DNA of 6,157 nucleotides from Kiloniellales bacterium (lineage in GTDB: Bacteria; Pseudomonadota; Alphaproteobacteria; Kiloniellales; JAKSBE01): NCBI GenBank assembly GCA_030067055.1, contig JASJAL010000351.1, positions 1 through 6,157 of the forward strand. The letters are read 5' to 3'. Every line of letters begins with the position of its first letter. Position 1 is the stretch's first letter. This document shows, in pieces, positions 1 to 5,858 of this stretch. A program made the translations under genes and the position numbers. The notes under the pieces are model-generated. The model was given only the letters and a program-made list of their open reading frames with translations. It had not been told where the DNA came from and made no database searches.

Positions 1-24
1 CGGTGACTTACCTGGCCTTCGCGG
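1..24 (-). other. Spacer after holB, probable leader of the next gene
   Basis: These 24 bases follow the holB stop codon on the minus strand and contain no start codon that can be followed. Read on the minus strand they carry purine-rich AAGG and CCAGG stretches that could serve as a ribosome binding site for a gene starting just outside the window. In many alphaproteobacteria that gene is metG (methionyl-tRNA synthetase). This is inferred from gene order only; nothing of metG itself is visible. Confidence 0.25.
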
Positions 25-1134
25 TCAGGCCGCGAGGGCCTCGAGCTCTTGGAAGGCGGCCATGAAGACCTGCCGGCGGTCGAGGTTGACGGCCTCGGCA
101 CGGCCGAACAGGCGGTGCAACTTCTCCCACAGGCTTGCGGCCTGCGCAAGATTGCCCTGGGCCAGGAGGCGGCCGAGCAGGGCCCCCTCCCCGGCCACGA
201 TCTCCTCCGGCTGGCGGCCTTGGGCCGCGGCCCGGGCCAGGCGCGCCAGCCACCAGAGCAGCAAGTCGCTCGCGGTGCGGAAGGCGGCGCCGGAGCGGTC
301 GCGGCTAAGCCGCTCGGCCAGGGCCTTCAGCTTAGCGAAGTCGATCTGCGGCAGGTCGGTCAGCAACGCGACCAGCTCGGCGTAGAGGCCGAGGCCGCCC
401 TCCGAGGCCAGCTCGAGTGCACGGCCGATGCTGCCCTCGGCCAGCTGGGCCAGTCCGGCCGCCTCCTCGGCCGACAGCTCCGGCGCGTAGCGGCCAAGGA
501 GCTGCGTCACCTCGGCATCCGGCAAGGGCGGCAGTACTAGGTGGCAGCAGCGGGAGCGGATGGTCGGCAGCAGGCGCCCCGGGGCATGGGCCAGGAGCAG
601 CAGCAGGGTGTTCTTGGGCGGTTCTTCCAGCGCCTTCAGAAGGGCGTTGGCGGCGTTGCGGTTCAGGTCGTCGGCGGCGTCGACTAGGATCAGCCGCCAG
701 CCGCCCAGGGCCGGCGTCAGGTGAACGAAGCCCAGGGCCGTACGCACCTTGTCGACGCTGATCGACTGCTGGGGCTTGCCGGACTCGTCCTGGCCCCGCT
801 CCAGGATCCGGAGGTCTGGATGGCTGGCCGAGGCGATCAGGCGGAAGGCTTCGCTGTCCTCCGGCATCGCCAAGCCCGCGGACGAGGCCTCCGGGTCCGC
901 ACCGAAAAGCCCCGGCGCCGATGCCGCACCTCCTTGCCCCAGGACGTAACGGGCGAAGCGGTAGGCCAGGGTCGCCTTGCCCACCCCGCGCGGCCCGCTG
1001 ATCAGCCAGGCGTGGGGCAGCCGGCCAGAGCGAAAGGCTTCCAGCAAGCGAGCCTCGGCGGCGTCCTGGCCCTGCAGCAGGCTGTTGGCCCGCGGCGGCG
1101 GCGGACCGGCCGTGGCTGGCTCGGCGTCAGTCAT
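25..1134 (-). CDS. holB: DNA polymerase III subunit delta-prime (clamp loader)
   Basis: A 369-residue cytoplasmic protein that matches the delta-prime subunit of the clamp loader, which helps place the beta sliding clamp on primed DNA. Residues 1-16 are a Pro/Ala-rich tail. The AAA+ core follows, with Walker A GPRGVGKAT (47-55), a Walker B-like LVDAAD (150-155), the family signature NALLKALEEPP (163-173) and the SRC motif (194-196) that supplies the trans-acting arginine to neighbouring subunits. A helical collar domain fills the C-terminal third. Length is slightly above E. coli HolB (334). The zinc-binding cysteines of the E. coli protein are absent; the only cysteines are 196 and 197, and residues 66-96 are a Gly/Ala/Ser-rich loop instead. 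The ATG overlaps the tmk stop as ATGA (1131-1134) and has no good ribosome binding site, so translation is probably coupled to tmk. DnaX is unlikely because there is no tau-like extension and the Walker B is degenerate. Confidence 0.95.
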   Translation of the reverse strand: MTDAEPATAGPPPPRANSLLQGQDAAEARLLEAFRSGRLPHAWLISGPRGVGKATLAYRFARYVLGQGGAASAPGLFGADPEASSAGLAMPEDSEAFRLIASASHPDLRILERGQDESGKPQQSISVDKVRTALGFVHLTPALGGWRLILVDAADDLNRNAANALLKALEEPPKNTLLLLLAHAPGRLLPTIRSRCCHLVLPPLPDAEVTQLLGRYAPELSAEEAAGLAQLAEGSIGRALELASEGGLGLYAELVALLTDLPQIDFAKLKALAERLSRDRSGAAFRTASDLLLWWLARLARAAAQGRQPEEIVAGEGALLGRLLAQGNLAQAASLWEKLHRLFGRAEAVNLDRRQVFMAAFQELEALAA

Positions 1135-1769
1135 GGCAGGGTGAGCCCCAGGCGCTCGGTGACCGCCTTGCAGACGGCGCGGTGCACGGCCTCCGGACCG
1201 CGGCTGCCGTCGATGACGGCACAGCGCTCCGGCTCAGCCCGGGCGATCGCCTTGAAGCCCTCGCGGACCCGCTGATGGAAGGCGGCGCCCATGGCCTCGT
1301 AGCGCGCGGCACCGCCGGCCCTGGCGCCGGCCCGGGACAGTCCGAGTTCGAAAGGCAGGTCGATGACCAAGGTAAGATCCGGCAACGGGCTCCCGGCCAC
1401 CAGTTCGCGCAGGGCCTCGACCGGGGCCTTGCCGAGTTCGTGGCCGTAGCCCTGGTAGGCCAGGGTCGAATCGGTGAAGCGATCGCAGAGTACCCAGCTG
1501 TCGGCGGCAAGCGCTGGCCGGACGGTCCGGGCCAGGTGCTCGGCCCGCGCGGCGGAGTGCAGGAGCGCCTCGGTCAGCGGCAGCCAGCGCTCCGCCGGGC
1601 CGTCGACCAGAAGGGACCGGATCTGTTCGGCGCCCGGGCTGCCGCCGGGCTCGCGGGTCTGGACCACGGTCACGCCCTTGGCCTGCAAGGCCGCAGCCAG
1701 CAGCCCGACCTGGGTCGATTTGCCGGCGCCCTCGCCGCCTTCGAAGGTGATGAAGCGCGCCTCCGCCAT
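1131..1769 (-). CDS. tmk: Thymidylate kinase (dTMP kinase)
   Basis: A 212-residue cytoplasmic enzyme that phosphorylates dTMP to dTDP with ATP, an essential step towards dTTP. Visible motifs are Walker A GGEGAGKS (11-18), the REPGG substrate loop (39-43), the DRF motif with YQGYG (96-98 and 105-109), and an Arg-rich LID region around RAGARAGGAARYE. There is no basic residue in the P-loop while the LID is basic, which fits the type II (E. coli-like) enzymes. Length is typical for the family. I chose the ATG at 1769 because the protein then begins MAEARFITFEGGEG, as relatives do. An in-frame TTG at 1805 would add 12 residues but has no ribosome binding site. The ATG has only a weak purine stretch (GGCAGAG) upstream. 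It lies 78 bases after the carboxypeptidase gene and overlaps holB by 4 bases, a common tmk-holB pair that supplies replication. Confidence 0.96.
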   Translation of the reverse strand: MAEARFITFEGGEGAGKSTQVGLLAAALQAKGVTVVQTREPGGSPGAEQIRSLLVDGPAERWLPLTEALLHSAARAEHLARTVRPALAADSWVLCDRFTDSTLAYQGYGHELGKAPVEALRELVAGSPLPDLTLVIDLPFELGLSRAGARAGGAARYEAMGAAFHQRVREGFKAIARAEPERCAVIDGSRGPEAVHRAVCKAVTERLGLTLP

Positions 1770-1847
1770 GGCGGCGACTCTGCCGGGCCGCCCCTCTGCG
1801 GTCAATCGGAGGCGGTCATTTGCGGTGAAGCTGCTTGGCCTTCGGGC

Positions 1848-2981
1848 TCAGGGCGCGCCGGTCACGAAGTACATCAGGGCCGAGACGACCCGTCCGAAGG
1901 GACCGAGTTGCTCCACCGAATGGCCGGCGTAGAGCGGATACTCGCGCGGCTGAACCTCCGGCGCCGTCACCCGCAGAACGCCGATCTGATCGCCTTCCTG
2001 GATCGGCGCTGGCACCGGCTGCTCGTAGATGACGGTCACGGCCATGTCCTTGCGATGCTTGCGCGGCAGGGTGACCACGATGTCCTCGGACGAGGTCAGC
2101 GGGACGTTCATGGCGTCGCCCAGCCAGACGTCGGCGGTCTCCACGCTCTCCCCGGCCTTGAACAGGGTGTAGTTGTTGAACTCACGGAAGCCCCAGTTGA
2201 GGATTCGCTCGGTTTCACGACCGCGCTGCTTCATGCTGTTCAAGCCGGTCGCCACCAGGATCAGGCGCCGGCCGTCCCGCTCGGCCGAAGCGGTCAAGCC
2301 GTAGCCCGCCTCCTCGGTATGGCCCGTCTTGAGGCCGTCCGCGCCCGTGTTGCGATAGAGCAGCGGGTTGCGGTTGCCCTGGCGGATGTCGTTCCAGGTG
2401 AACTCCTTCTCCGCGTAGTAGGCATAGTACTCCGGGTACTTCTCGATGATCAGCTGGGCCAGGGTCGCAAGGTCGCGCGCCGACATCCTCTGGCGTTCGT
2501 CCGGCCAGCCGGTGGCGTTCGCGAAGCTCGAGTTGGTCAGGCCAATCTCCCGCGCCTTCTCGGTCATGGCATCGGCGAAGGCCTCTTCCGATCCCGACAG
2601 TCCTTCGGCCAGGACGATGGAGGCGTCGTTGCCGGACTGCACGATGACCCCGCGCAGCAGGTCCTCGACGCGGATCTGCTTGCCGACCTCGACGAACATC
2701 TTGGAGCCGCCCTTGCGCCAGGCCTTCTCTGAAACCGTGAAGGTGTCGTCCAGCGAAAGGCTGCCCTCCTTGAGTTTCTCGAAGACCATGAAGGAGGTCA
2801 TGATCTTGCTCATCGAGGCCGGGGGCATGGGCAGGTCGGCGTTCTTCTCGAACAGCACCGTATTGGTGCTCATGTCGATCAGGAAGGCTTCGCGTGCCTC
2901 AGTCTGGAACTCGGCCCTGGCCCCGAAGGGCAAGCACAACAGGGCCGCGAGACCGATCGCTGCGGCGGTATGTCTTGGCAT
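1848..2981 (-). CDS. dacC: D-alanyl-D-alanine carboxypeptidase, PBP5/PBP6 type (peptidase S11)
   Basis: A 377-residue low-molecular-weight penicillin-binding protein that removes the terminal D-Ala of peptidoglycan pentapeptides in the periplasm and so limits cross-linking. A signal peptide covers residues 1-23 (hydrophobic AAAIGLAALLCLPFG, cleavage after GARA). All three active-site motifs are present: S56-M-S-K59 (nucleophile Ser56), S116-G-N118 and K218-T-G220. A beta-rich C-terminal PBP5_C domain follows at roughly 270-355, and the extreme C-terminus (about 357-377) is an amphipathic stretch that would hold the protein at the outer face of the inner membrane. The ATG at 2981 has GGAG five bases upstream and gives the signal peptide directly; an open frame to 3167 only adds a non-signal extension overlapping rlpA. 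It sits 118 bases after rlpA and is probably co-transcribed. The family is certain. Assignment to dacA, dacC or dacF is not, so the symbol is tentative. Confidence 0.94.
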   Translation of the reverse strand: MPRHTAAAIGLAALLCLPFGARAEFQTEAREAFLIDMSTNTVLFEKNADLPMPPASMSKIMTSFMVFEKLKEGSLSLDDTFTVSEKAWRKGGSKMFVEVGKQIRVEDLLRGVIVQSGNDASIVLAEGLSGSEEAFADAMTEKAREIGLTNSSFANATGWPDERQRMSARDLATLAQLIIEKYPEYYAYYAEKEFTWNDIRQGNRNPLLYRNTGADGLKTGHTEEAGYGLTASAERDGRRLILVATGLNSMKQRGRETERILNWGFREFNNYTLFKAGESVETADVWLGDAMNVPLTSSEDIVVTLPRKHRKDMAVTVIYEQPVPAPIQEGDQIGVLRVTAPEVQPREYPLYAGHSVEQLGPFGRVVSALMYFVTGAP

Positions 2982-3016
2982 CGTCACTCCAGTGGGGATC
3001 TTCGGTCGGCTCCACC

Positions 3017-3035
3017 GGCCGCCCGGTCGGCGGCC
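3017..3035. repeat. Perfect 7-bp inverted repeat in the rlpA-carboxypeptidase gap
   Basis: GGCCGCC at 3017-3023 and GGCGGCC at 3029-3035 are exact reverse complements separated by 5 bases, so the minus-strand transcript could form a very stable GC hairpin ending 35 bases before the carboxypeptidase start. No U-run follows, so it is not a standard intrinsic terminator. The octamer CGGTCGGC also occurs twice here (3003-3010 and 3024-3031). It could shape mRNA stability or differential expression, or be chance in GC-rich DNA. Confidence 0.4.
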
Positions 3036-3099
3036 AGGGTTCGGGTAGCGCGGGATTGCGCCGAAAATATGACCGGCACGGTGAATCGTAGGGCGGAGC

Positions 3100-4101
3100 T
3101 CATTCGACCACGATACGGGCGTCGTTGTGGCCCTTGGACAGCAGCGAGTTGAACAGTCGGTCGGCATCCTCGACCGAGGCCAGGGGGCCGAAGCGGACCC
3201 GATAGAAATGCCGTCCGTCGACCAGCGTCGGGGCTATCGACGGCTGTCCCAGAGGGGTCAGGCGCACCCTGAGCCGGTTGGCGTTGTGGAAGTACATGAA
3301 GGAACCGGCCTGGACGTAGAGCCTGTCGGCCCGCTCGGGGCGGATCGTCACCACCCCGTCCGGCTGCGGCACGGCGTTGTCGGCTATGACGTCCAGCCGC
3401 TCGCGATCGCCCAGGGGCTCAGCGGCTCGAAGGGGCTGGCTGCCGATCGAGGCACCGTCGCCCGCTGTGCCGCTCGATCCGCCGAGGGGCGCCACGGCCA
3501 CCGCCACCGTCGGCGCTGCCAGGGGCGCCGGATCCTTGGCGTCGCGGGACAGGGCCGCGGCGGCGAGCTGTCGGCTTTCCGCTTCGATGAGCTCGACCCT
3601 GACCTTGGCGGTGCCGGTCTGCTTGAAGCCCAGGAGATCCGCAGCGCGGCGCGAGACGTCGATGATCCGTCCGCGGGCGAAGGGCCCGCGATCGTTGATC
3701 CGGAGCTTGAGCGAACGGCCGTTCTCCAGGTTGGTCACCTGGACCATTGAGGGCATGGGCAAGGTACGATGCGCGGCGGTCAGGGCGTCCTGGTCATAGA
3801 TTTCGCTGTTGGCCGTGGGCTTGCCGTCGAAGCCGGGGCCGTACCAGGAGGCGATCCCGGTCTCGTCGTAGTCGTATTCGACCCGCGGGTAGTACCAGGT
3901 TCCCTGGATCTCATAGGGCGTGCCGACCTTGTAGATCCCGGGTGCTGGGGCTGCCGGGTCCGTTGTGGCCGCCTTGATCTCCTTTGCGGTGTGCACCGCC
4001 AGCTCGGTTTCGCTGCAGCCGGCCAGCCAGATGGCGCTAGCGGCGAGCAGGCCCAGGCCGAAAGCCAGGCGGTTGCTGGGGCATTCCCGGTTCCAGCTCA
4101 A
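3100..4101 (-). CDS. rlpA: RlpA septal-ring lytic transglycosylase lipoprotein with SPOR domain
   Basis: A 333-residue lipoprotein. RlpA proteins bind denuded (stem-peptide-free) glycan at division septa through their SPOR domain, and in some species cleave it to help daughter cells separate. The signal sequence (1-28) ends in the lipobox LAGC with the lipidated residue Cys29. Ser at the next position favours outer-membrane sorting. A double-psi beta-barrel spans about 82-173, with ASWYG (84-88), TANSE (96-100), Asp103, AHRTLP (110-115), VTNLENGRS (122-130) and INDRGPF (135-141). Glu100, Asp103 and His111 sit where catalytic residues are proposed in active homologues. An Ala/Pro/Gly-rich linker (about 174-258) leads to the SPOR domain (259-333). 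The start is TTG: it overlaps the upstream TGA as TTGA, has AAGGAGG seven bases before it, and places the signal peptide correctly. A frame open to 4425 lies inside the transglycosylase gene and is not real coding. Confidence 0.93.
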   Translation of the reverse strand: MSWNRECPSNRLAFGLGLLAASAIWLAGCSETELAVHTAKEIKAATTDPAAPAPGIYKVGTPYEIQGTWYYPRVEYDYDETGIASWYGPGFDGKPTANSEIYDQDALTAAHRTLPMPSMVQVTNLENGRSLKLRINDRGPFARGRIIDVSRRAADLLGFKQTGTAKVRVELIEAESRQLAAAALSRDAKDPAPLAAPTVAVAVAPLGGSSGTAGDGASIGSQPLRAAEPLGDRERLDVIADNAVPQPDGVVTIRPERADRLYVQAGSFMYFHNANRLRVRLTPLGQPSIAPTLVDGRHFYRVRFGPLASVEDADRLFNSLLSKGHNDARIVVE

Positions 4102-5378
4102 TTGACGCCCTCCTTCTTGTCCCCGCCAGGTTCGACCGACGCCTGGCGAAGCTTCCGCAGCAGGTCGGCCGAGGGATAGCCGTCGGGCGGCAATCCGGCA
4201 TCGCGCTGATAGGCGCGCACGGCCCGCCGCGTCATCGGGCCGGCGACCCCGTCGGGCTTGCCGACCTCGAAGCCAAGGACGCTCAGGCGGCTCTGTATCT
4301 CCTCGACCTCGGCCCGGCTCAACGGCCGGTCCGAAGAGTCGCGATCCGAAAGAAGCCCGCCCCCTCCCTTCAGCCGGTCGGCGAGATGCCCGACCGCAAG
4401 CGCGTAGAGGACCGAGCGATTCCAATTCATGATGGTCCGGAAGTTCCCATAGACCAGGAAGGCGGGCCCCTGGTATCCCGCAGGCAGCACGATCGAGCCG
4501 ACGATTTGGGAGGCCGGCAGGGGCTTGCCATTGCTGCGCAGGACGCCTAGCCGGGCCCAGTCCGAGACCGACTTCCGGGTCCCGAGCCCGGTCAGCTCGA
4601 TGTCGAAACCCTCCGGCAGCCGGACCTCGCGCCCCCAGGTCTCGTCTTTGCGCCAGCCGATGCTGCTCAGGTAGTTGGCCGCCGAGCCGAAGGCGTCCGG
4701 AAGGTTCGTCCAGATGTCGCGGCGGCCGTCGCCGTCGTGGTCGACCGCATAGGCCTTGAAGGTCGAGGGAATGAATTGCATGTGGCCCATGGCACCGGCC
4801 CAGGACCCCATCATCTTGTCCGGGGCGATGTGCCCCTGCTCGAGGATCCTCAGGGCGTCGATGAGCTGGACCCGGAAGAACTTGCCGCGGCGCTTGTCGT
4901 AGGCCAGGGTCGCGAGGGCTTCGATGACCCCGAAACTGCCCTTGTAGTCGCCGAAGTTGCTCTCAAGCCCCCAGAAAGACACCAGGTAATGCGGTGGCAC
5001 GCCGTACTTCCGGTAGACCTGAGCGAGCAGCCGGCGGTGCTTGGCGAGGAGCTCACGGCCCCGCGTGATCCGCTTCTTCGTGACTCGCTTGTCGAGGTAG
5101 CCCCAGAAAGTCTGGGTGAACTCGGGCTGGCGCCGGTCGAGCTCGACAACCTTGGGGTTTGGCCGCAACCCGGACAGCGCCGTATCGAGCGTGGCCTCGG
5201 ACACGCCTTGCCGGCGGGCGTCGGCCCGCAGGTCGCGGAGAAAGTCCTCGAAGCTGCCCTGGGCCTGGGCCGGAAGGCCGCATACGGCCGCCAGAACGGC
5301 AAGCGCGACGGAGAACCGCAGGCCGGCCAGACAGCGTCCCCAGACCCCTTGGCAAGTTTCAATCCGGAGCGAGATCAC
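4098..5378 (-). CDS. mltB: Lytic murein transglycosylase, MltB-like, with peptidoglycan-binding domain
   Basis: A 426-residue exported enzyme that cleaves the MurNAc-GlcNAc bond of peptidoglycan non-hydrolytically, leaving 1,6-anhydro-MurNAc ends. The signal peptide is residues 1-39 (hydrophobic core 17-35, cleavage after PAQA). The SLT_2/MltB catalytic domain (about 42-340) contains the catalytic Glu139 in GLESNFG (137-143), MGHMQFIPSTF (197-207) and a calcium-loop-like DHDGDGRRD (213-221) followed by SAANYLSSIGW (232-242). A PG_binding_1 domain occupies about 354-412. There is no lipobox, so this is a soluble or wall-bound form rather than a lipoprotein like E. coli MltB. I chose GTG at 5378 because GAAGG lies nine bases upstream and it yields a clean signal peptide. 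The open frame to 5663 adds an Arg/Gly/Ser-rich stretch of non-coding character; a TTG at 5387 is less likely because it abuts the binding site. It is probably the first gene of the operon. Confidence 0.93.
   Translation of the reverse strand: MISLRIETCQGVWGRCLAGLRFSVALAVLAAVCGLPAQAQGSFEDFLRDLRADARRQGVSEATLDTALSGLRPNPKVVELDRRQPEFTQTFWGYLDKRVTKKRITRGRELLAKHRRLLAQVYRKYGVPPHYLVSFWGLESNFGDYKGSFGVIEALATLAYDKRRGKFFRVQLIDALRILEQGHIAPDKMMGSWAGAMGHMQFIPSTFKAYAVDHDGDGRRDIWTNLPDAFGSAANYLSSIGWRKDETWGREVRLPEGFDIELTGLGTRKSVSDWARLGVLRSNGKPLPASQIVGSIVLPAGYQGPAFLVYGNFRTIMNWNRSVLYALAVGHLADRLKGGGGLLSDRDSSDRPLSRAEVEEIQSRLSVLGFEVGKPDGVAGPMTRRAVRAYQRDAGLPPDGYPSADLLRKLRQASVEPGGDKKEGVN
4109..4115 (-). promoter_or_regulatory. 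Strong ribosome binding site fixing the TTG start of rlpA
   Basis: On the minus strand this reads AAGGAGG, a near-perfect anti-16S match, seven bases before the TTG at 4101. It lies inside the last codons of the transglycosylase gene. With the TTGA stop/start overlap it decides the start of rlpA and points to translational coupling of the two genes. Confidence 0.8.
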
Positions 5379-5690
5379 CCGTATCAACCTTCGCGTCGAC
5401 GCCGCGGCTGAACACGGCGACCCTTCTGCCACAGGTGTCTGCTTCGCGCAATCCGGGGTTTCGCGGAGCGCCGGAACCGGCCGCGACCGCGGCGATCGGC
5501 GGCCCCGGAATGGCGCCCCGGCGGTCCCAGCGCTGCCCGAATTCGGATCAAACGCGCCATGTGGCCTATTCCCGGTGGCGGCCTCGTCCCTGGACCGCCA
5601 TCCCGCGAAACCGCCGCTGCCCCTGACCCCAAGGCACCGAGCCCTGCAACCTGCTGTATTCAACCGGGAATTATTGCGTTTGACCGCCTA
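5379..5690. other. GC-rich intergenic half with no recognisable gene
   Basis: This stretch of about 310 bases upstream of the transglycosylase start is GC-rich and open in several frames, but the frames are Arg/Gly/Pro-rich, lack motifs and lack convincing ribosome binding sites. It probably contains the operon promoter and 5' leader. I could not assign -35 and -10 boxes for the minus strand. One possible hairpin has arms TGGCGG (5576-5581) and CCGCCA (5595-5600) with a 13-base loop; such arms are common by chance at this composition. I looked for tRNA, signal recognition particle RNA and 6S RNA features and saw none. Confidence 0.55.
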
Positions 5691-5699
5691 ATCGTGAAA

Positions 5700-5760
5700 T
5701 AAATATCAATTCTAGCAGTCACTTATATTGTATTTTTGTTGAAGTATAGTAGTAAATATC
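5700..5760. repeat. Direct repeat TAAATATC, 53 bases apart
   Basis: The octamer TAAATATC occurs at 5700-5707 and again at 5753-5760, an offset of exactly 53 bases or about five helical turns. Alone, an 8-base match in AT-rich DNA is not significant; its interest comes from sharing the offset with the other repeats in this region. Confidence 0.45.
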
Positions 5761-5802
5761 TTCTTCATAATTTCATGTTTTTTGGTAGCTGCACAAGTAA
5801 AG
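5741..5802. repeat. Imperfect direct repeat AAGTAWAG, 53 bases apart
   Basis: AAGTATAG at 5742-5749 and AAGTAAAG at 5795-5802 match at 7 of 8 positions, with the same 53-base offset as TAAATATC and the T-tract repeat. It is short and could be chance if taken alone. Confidence 0.3.
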
Positions 5803-5842
5803 ATTGCAATTATTCGTCTTTATTTGTTTGTTTTTTGGAAGC
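5776..5842. repeat. Direct repeat TGTTTTTTGGWAGC, 53 bases apart
   Basis: The 14-base motif lies at 5776-5789 and 5829-5842 and differs at one position (T at 5786, A at 5839). The second copy runs straight into the ribosome binding site of the Tad-type gene, so a protein bound there could also affect translation initiation or early transcription. It is the strongest of three repeats with the same offset. Confidence 0.5.
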
Positions 5843-5852
5843 GGAGGGAGGT
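5843..5852 (+). promoter_or_regulatory. Strong ribosome binding site of the Tad-type gene
   Basis: GGAGGGAGGT contains two overlapping Shine-Dalgarno cores (GGAGG-like), ending six bases before the ATG at 5859. It is the strongest plus-strand initiation signal in the window and fixes the start of the partial gene, against the in-frame ATG at 5871. Confidence 0.75.
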
Positions 5853-5858
5853 ACTCCA

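Larger units (their letters stand above)
5691..5842 (+). promoter_or_regulatory. AT-rich control region upstream of the Tad-type gene
   Basis: By hand count only 39 of 150 bases (26%) in 5691-5840 are G or C, against roughly two-thirds in the genes on both sides. Long T-tracts occur at 5733-5737, 5778-5783 and 5831-5836. The position directly before a strong ribosome binding site marks it as a promoter or operator region, and AT-rich islands like this are typical targets of silencers or nucleoid proteins (MucR-type in alphaproteobacteria), which is inference. The best sigma-70-like guess is TTGACC at 5680-5685 with TATCAA at 5704-5709 (18-base spacer), but the -10 is weak. TATAGT at 5745-5750 is a good -10 without a -35. 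No TTAA half-site for CtrA is present between 5650 and 5858. Confidence 0.55.

Noticed and set aside
1804..1819. Five-codon reading frame (ATG at 1819) ending in TTGA before tmk, as a coupling leader
   Set aside because: There is no ribosome binding site, and such short frames are common; the tmk start at 1769 needs no such element.
1182..2732. Plus-strand open frame of 516 codons antisense to tmk and the carboxypeptidase gene
   Set aside because: It has no recognisable motif and is rich in Arg, Gly, Ala and Leu. It runs across two genes whose minus-strand products carry complete active-site motifs. Long antisense frames are expected in high-GC DNA.
3041..3099. Internal promoter before the carboxypeptidase gene
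   Set aside because: TATTTT on the minus strand could be a -10, but the hexamer 17 bases upstream does not resemble a -35.
2982..3167. N-terminal extension of the carboxypeptidase frame up to 3167
   Set aside because: It overlaps rlpA and precedes a complete signal peptide that starts at a well-placed ATG with GGAG upstream.
4102..4425. N-terminal extension of the rlpA frame up to an ATG at 4425
   Set aside because: It lies entirely within the transglycosylase gene, is a low-complexity Arg-rich translation and would bury the lipoprotein signal peptide.
5379..5663. N-terminal extension of the transglycosylase frame up to an ATG at 5663
   Set aside because: The extension is Arg/Gly/Ser/Pro-rich, would put the signal peptide about 100 residues inside the protein, and has no ribosome binding site. 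The GTG at 5378 explains the protein better.
5784..5807. Possible sigma-54 promoter (TGG and TTGC elements)
   Set aside because: The GG and GC pairs do not have the required 10-base gap.
5803..5810. 8-base palindrome ATTGCAAT as an operator
   Set aside because: It is a single short palindrome in AT-rich DNA with no second copy; expected by chance.
5831..5836. T-run as an intrinsic terminator
   Set aside because: No GC-rich stem precedes it on either strand, and it lies directly before a ribosome binding site.
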